A program made the translations under genes and the position numbers. DNA of 64,000 nt from Protea cynaroides (lineage: Eukaryota > Streptophyta > Magnoliopsida > Proteales > Proteaceae), in NCBI GenBank assembly GCA_028583415.1, contig CM053268.1, positions 20,817,923-20,881,922 of the forward strand. The letters run 5' to 3'. Shown in pieces: positions 59,810-64,000 of this stretch. Each line of letters opens with the position of its first letter. Within the stretch, counting starts at the first letter, position 1. A model generated the notes under the pieces. The model searched no databases, was not told where the DNA came from, and worked only from the letters and a program-made list of their open reading frames with translations.

Positions 59810-60008
59810 GTTGGGTTTCAATCCTCGGCAGCAAGAACAGATGCTGCAGTTTCAGAATATCAATCTCTTGAGATATTAGAATCTGGGTTTTGAAAATAGT
59901 CCTCTGGTTTCTTCTTCTTCTTTTTCTTCCCATGGAAACCTTCTAGAGTCTTTAGCTGCTTAGATTGATAAGCAGACATCAGAGATTGATCGTTATATTC
60001 TATTATAG
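59810..60008 (+). pseudogene. Possible BOI/SBP1-type RING E3 ligase exon fragment
   Basis: One frame runs through NPRQQEQMLQFQNINLLRY and ends NLLESLAA-stop-IDKQTSEIDRYILL-stop, directly followed by a gtaaaag donor. The pattern S-LL--LA-QI--Q--EID--I resembles the conserved helix N-terminal to the RING in BOI-related proteins. The stops at LAA*ID and before the donor are both TAG where CAG (Gln) would be expected. The assignment is tentative. Confidence 0.3.
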
Positions 60009-60058
60009 GTAAAAGGATTCATTAATCTCAAATGGGTTTTCCTTTTCTTGTGATTAAT

Positions 60059-62193
60059 TGTTGGAACCTTGGCCAATTTGAGATTGTCATTGTTGGCAAC
60101 TCTGAGTTGACAAAGTAATATAGAGGAGAGAGAGTGTCTGAAGTCCTACTGGCAGACATGATGACTGGAACAGTGCTCTAACAGCCGTTGATGTGAGAGA
60201 ATAAATGAAGAAAGGTGATAAGAAAGTCCAAATAAGAAGAGAGAGAAAGAAGAGAGAGAAACATGAGGAGAGAGAAAGAGGAGAGAGAGTGGGTGGGGAC
60301 CAGGTGAGTCCCACCTTCGGTGGCCAGGCCAGAATGGCAGCCAGCCCAGGCCAGCTTGGCAGATGCCCGCGGCACCAGGCCAGTAGGCCATGCACATAGG
60401 CCATGCACAGCAAGGGCCAGCATACACAGCCACGCGCATGCCGCACAGAAGCACAGCCTCGCAGCAGGAGCTTTGCGCGCAGCATGCCGCAAGCCAAGCA
60501 CTGTGCTGCAACGCGCAGCAGCATTGTCGCGCGTCTTGCCACAAGCAAGCAGGCAGACAGCGCAGCAGCGCGCAGCAGCATCGCCGTGCGCGCGCCGCAA
60601 GCCAACACAAGGCAGTTGGCCTGCACACAAGCTGTTCGACCTAATGCCGCACAGAAGAAAAAGTTTCGAACCTTACTGGAAAAAAATCAACTTATAGGGC
60701 ATTACCACACATTCAAAGGGGTATTTTGGTCTTTTGAAAAAGAGAAAATTCCATTTCAATGGCTCAGATCAAGCCACGCACATCAAATCCAAGATCGGTG
60801 GCTCAAACAAAGGCGGGCTATGGTGTAGCACTGGATTCGCGCCCAGATTCCATCGCGTGCGCTTTCATTGGCGGAATGCAACTTAAACCAGTGATCCGCG
60901 CCGCATGGAGCTGAACCCAAGTCTCAGTGTATCGCGCACATGATACGTCGGCGTCCTAGATCTCGATCTGACGGCCGAGGCGCATTCCGATCGTGCCTGA
61001 CGCAATGAGGCCGATCTGAAGGCCCAGAATTAATCCCGCCTTTTTATTAAAGATCCAACGGCGGATCTTCAAGATTCTTCTCTCTGCCAATCAAAATGAC
61101 AATGTCGTATGGTACGATTGAAGGGCGGCGATTATGTGCGTCCCGACGCACCGAATCGAGTAGAAAGATGTCGTTTGGAATAATCTGATCGGCCGAACTT
61201 TAGATGGCCATATCTTGGCCGTCCGATCTCCGATTGAGGCGATTCAAAAGCCCACGAGCTTCTCTCTTCGAGCTGAATCTGTTTGAACAAAAAAAAAGGT
61301 TTTGAAGATCTGAGCTGTCGGTTTTGTGAAAAAAAAAAGATTGATTTGGGGCTTTCTTTGAAGAAAAAATCACTCTCCACCTTCTTCCATCTGATATATA
61401 TGATTATTTGAGTAGTTTGGATGGAAGTGTGAGCATGAGTGATAGTTTGATATGAATGATGTTGTGCGAGATGCTTTGGAAGAATGCCGGAGTTCCATTC
61501 TATTGAAGAAGATTATCTATCACTACTGGAGAGCTTGGAACATCTATTTTGTGAGCACCAAGCTTGCTGTGATCACGCTGGGAAGGTAATCACGCACGCA
61601 AACCTTATGTTGTGAGATGCATTATGTTGGGAAGGGTTTGTACACATTTCATTTAATTTCATTGTAACCTGTCAAGTTGGGGCTTGACAGGATTGAGGGT
61701 AGTTGCCCAAAATTCCAAGTTGCAGCTTGGAATACATTGGTGGTATAGCACCAAGTTATTGTAGCAGCAGAATACTATTGAAGTAGCGTATTGGGTATAA
61801 TACGAAATCCTGGTTAGGGTATTGCCCCGTGGAGTAGCCATCACAGTGTGTGATAGGTGAACCACGTTATATGGTGTGTCTTGTGGATGTGCATATCTTT
61901 GTTGTGTATGTGAAGTGCGTGGATTGCAGGTCTGGGTGTACACACTAGGTAGGCCAAGCCTCTGGTATGGATACCTGTAGGTGTGTGGCATGGTGAGTTA
62001 CACGAAATGTGTAAATGAACAGATATGTGAACTAGTCAGCTCAAGACAGCACAACTTAGACAAACAACTCAAGGCAGCAGTGTTTAATCAGTCAGGACAG
62101 ACCTCACATAATTGGGAAGATAGTTGGGAAGATTTTTAGTGGTTACTGATTCAACCCCCCCCCCCCCCTCTCAGTGTCAATCTGGGATTCACA
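60059..62193 (+). mobile_element. Solo LTR, Sirevirus-like subfamily 1
   Basis: It begins TGTTGGAACC and ends GGGATTCACA, with a perfect target duplication TTAAT (60054-60058 and 62194-62198). It is 2135 bp, with a GC-rich GCAGCA-type section (60340-60620) and a run of 14 C (62155-62168). Overlapping frames at 60087-60828 are LTR sequence, not genes. Confidence 0.9.
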
Positions 62194-62198
62194 TTAAT

Positions 62199-62770
62199 TT
62201 TATGGGTTATTCTATGTTTGACTGTTTGACTGTTTTGTTTTCTTGGTGGGTGAAAATTAGAATGAGAGACTGAGATTAACTCGACAAGAACAGAGAAAGC
62301 ATCAAGTGGGACGAAGTCACTGTTAATAGAGAAACAGCATTGGAGAACTCCTAATCATGTTTAGACTAGACTGAGGTCAATGCTTCAAGGGCTTCAAAGA
62401 GTTGTAGTGACAGAGATCTAGAATGAGTTCAGTGCTTCAAGGGTTTCGAAGAGTTACAAGGACGGAGGGTTTTGAATGTTTCAAATGAGGTTGCAGTGAA
62501 TGAATAGAAACCCCATTTGAATAGGGGTAAAATAGGTAGTTCACCTTTGTAAAGGGTTAATTTGGTCATTAAAAAAATATTAGCCTCCCATCGTCGGTAT
62601 CTAATGGAAAATTCCTAACGGTGTAGGTCTATTTGTATTTTAGTAGTATTTCTAAGGAAGGCATTTGTCTTTCCCAAAAATGTTTGGGGCATTTGTCCTT
62701 TAGGCATACTACAGGAGAGACAACTGTTTTTTTCCCAAAAAAAATATAAGCAAGCTTTAGTCACAAAATG
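62199..62770. other. Intergenic DNA right of the last solo LTR
   Basis: No gene was recognised. A short imperfect tandem pair, ttcaaggg(c/t)ttc(a/g)aagagtt, lies near 62386 and 62436. It continues the segment broken by the LTR at 60058. Confidence 0.4.
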
Positions 62771-62779
62771 ACTACAATG

Positions 62780-63045
62780 TACTGTTATGGTTATATTTGG
62801 GCAGCAGGGTAAAAATATGCAAAGATAAGTTTTTAAATGTCTATATTGGACTGCTATAGGCCTATATGAACAGTAAGCTTATGAATTATGAAAGATAGAC
62901 AAAGTCAAGTAGCAGTCTAAATGGACTGTTATATAAGTACATGGACAGCAAAGTTATGAACTTTCATTTATATGTAAAAACCAATAACTTAGTGTCATGA
63001 ATGGACTGTAATAGACCTATGTGGATAGCATGATATGATTATAAA
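62780..63045. repeat. Degenerate tandem repeat of about 75 bp
   Basis: At least three diverged units carry (t/a)atggactgttata...tgacagca..ttatgaa, near 62846, 62918 and 63000, with a weaker one near 62790. Confidence 0.55.
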
Positions 63046-63132
63046 AAGATATGAAAGGAAATTTACTATATGAAGAAAATAAGAGCAGAAATGCATAGTT
63101 AGGTTAAATTTAAGTAAGACCAGTAGGGGTAT

Positions 63133-64000
63133 TGTAAGACCCGCACTCTGAAAACCTGGTCTAAACCTTGGTTTTGTGTCATGACAAGTCTTCCGATCAT
63201 CACCGGGCCAGACGAGGCAAGTGGATAACAAACAGGTACAAAATCGGACCGAAGTCGACCAATTATACCTGATTTTAGGTATACCGGTCGATGGTACCGG
63301 TCTTGGTACCGGTCGACCGGTATGGCCTGCACAGCTTTGTGCGGGAATCTAGAAATTGGTCTCTACGGGTCCCGCTTTCCTGATTTCGAATCCTAGAAGT
63401 TTCCTAATCCTAGTAGGGTTACTAAACCCTATTTCTAGCCTATAAATACACCCTTAAACCTCCTCAAATCCTTTCCATTGTCTCTCGCAAACCCTAGAGA
63501 AGAGAAAGAGGTGGAAAAGGAGAAGGAGCTAGGAGGAAGAAGAAGGAGCCGCCGTTACCGTTTGACGACGCTCTCATTACGCCTGTCAACGGTAAGTGCT
63601 TGAATCCATCTTCTTATCCTATGTTAGTTGTGTGGGTGGATCAATACCATGCAAAGTAGGTATTGATCTAAAACCCTAAATTGGCCAATAAACCCTAAGT
63701 TGCCGTCAAACCCTATATTTGAGTTTCGATATGATATTCATCGAAACGAGACTTGAATGAGTTGGGGATAACTCTAACTCAAAGCCTAGACTTAGAATGG
63801 ATAGGAGAAACCCTGAAAATCCATGGAGGGTGATCGTCGGCAGTCGAAAAACCCATGTATGGTCTTCCGGAGACATACCGGTCGACTATACCGGTTGCAC
63901 ATAGTGCGACCGGTATGTTGCGACCGCTACCTCTCGGGAGGTTGTCTGTAGGGACCGGCTGACCATACCGGTCGCCAGTCTTTTCCATAGAGCTGTGACC
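63133..64000 (+). mobile_element. 5' part of a Ty3/gypsy (Tekay/Del-like) LTR, cut by window end
   Basis: It starts TGTAAGACCC, the typical start of plant Tekay/Del LTRs. TATA tataaata at 63441-63448 is followed by a purine-rich leader and ggtaagtg (about 63590). Words of the type accggtcgac and ggtaccggtc are repeated (63270-63330; 63870-63985). The minus frames at 62995-63332 and 63779-63988 lie in this LTR and are not genes. Confidence 0.7.

Noticed and set aside
60087..60828. Frames of 125-179 codons on both strands
   Set aside because: GC-rich repeat section of a solo LTR; no domain, and the translations are low-complexity Ala/Cys/His.
1..64000. CRISPR arrays, bacterial operons, ribosome binding sites
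   Set aside because: None seen. Introns, LTRs and plant gene families show a eukaryotic nuclear source.

Overview
This window is plant nuclear DNA, from an angiosperm. The evidence is two chalcone-synthase-superfamily genes with the single phase-1 intron typical of that family, Ty1/copia and Ty3/gypsy LTRs, an RTE-type LINE, Mutator-like elements, and endogenous Caulimoviridae (pararetrovirus) sequence. I cannot name the species. Only two loci look like intact host genes. They are tandem type III polyketide synthase (PKS) genes at 19643-21060 and 37695-39122, each encoding 394 residues on the + strand. Nearly everything else is mobile or viral DNA, or debris of host genes.

Layout. 1-9424: endogenous pararetrovirus block A. 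It has a minus-strand copy with an internal 3.4-kb inversion, joined head-to-head to a truncated plus-strand copy. 9425-11650: Ty3/gypsy-type LTR fragment. 11670-14025: solo LTR. 14026-15630: debris with a PAL (phenylalanine ammonia-lyase) fragment split by a Mutator-like element with a perfect 9-bp target duplication. 15631-17701: solo LTR on the minus strand. 18636-35185: PKS unit 1, whose downstream flank holds a solo LTR that was itself invaded by a 9.6-kb Sirevirus-like copia element (23826-33460). 35185-35545: LINE tail exactly at the unit boundary. 35546-41500: PKS unit 2, with a Mutator-like element carrying bHLH transcription-factor exon fragments in its upstream region. 41811-42241: small CACTA-like element. 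42250-43704: second Ty3/gypsy LTR fragment. 43705-54551: pararetrovirus block B, a homologue of block A, interrupted by a 3.2-kb RTE LINE. 54552-56745: third LTR fragment. 56865-58904: solo LTR. 59112-60008: PAL and other gene fragments. 60059-62193: solo LTR. 63133-64000: start of another Ty3/gypsy LTR.

History. Blocks A and B, with their flanks (LTR fragment, then PAL fragment), are copies of one ancestral segment, and each has since received its own insertions. The PKS unit was separately duplicated in tandem. Several 'empty sites' are present within the window itself: the Mutator-like element at 14380, the solo LTRs at 11670, 56865 and 22138, and the bHLH-carrying element can each be compared with the uninterrupted duplicate. 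The PKS pair keeps the Cys-His-Asn catalytic triad but has several changed pocket residues relative to chalcone synthase and a one-residue insertion, so the enzymes are probably not chalcone synthases. Product specificity cannot be read from the sequence.
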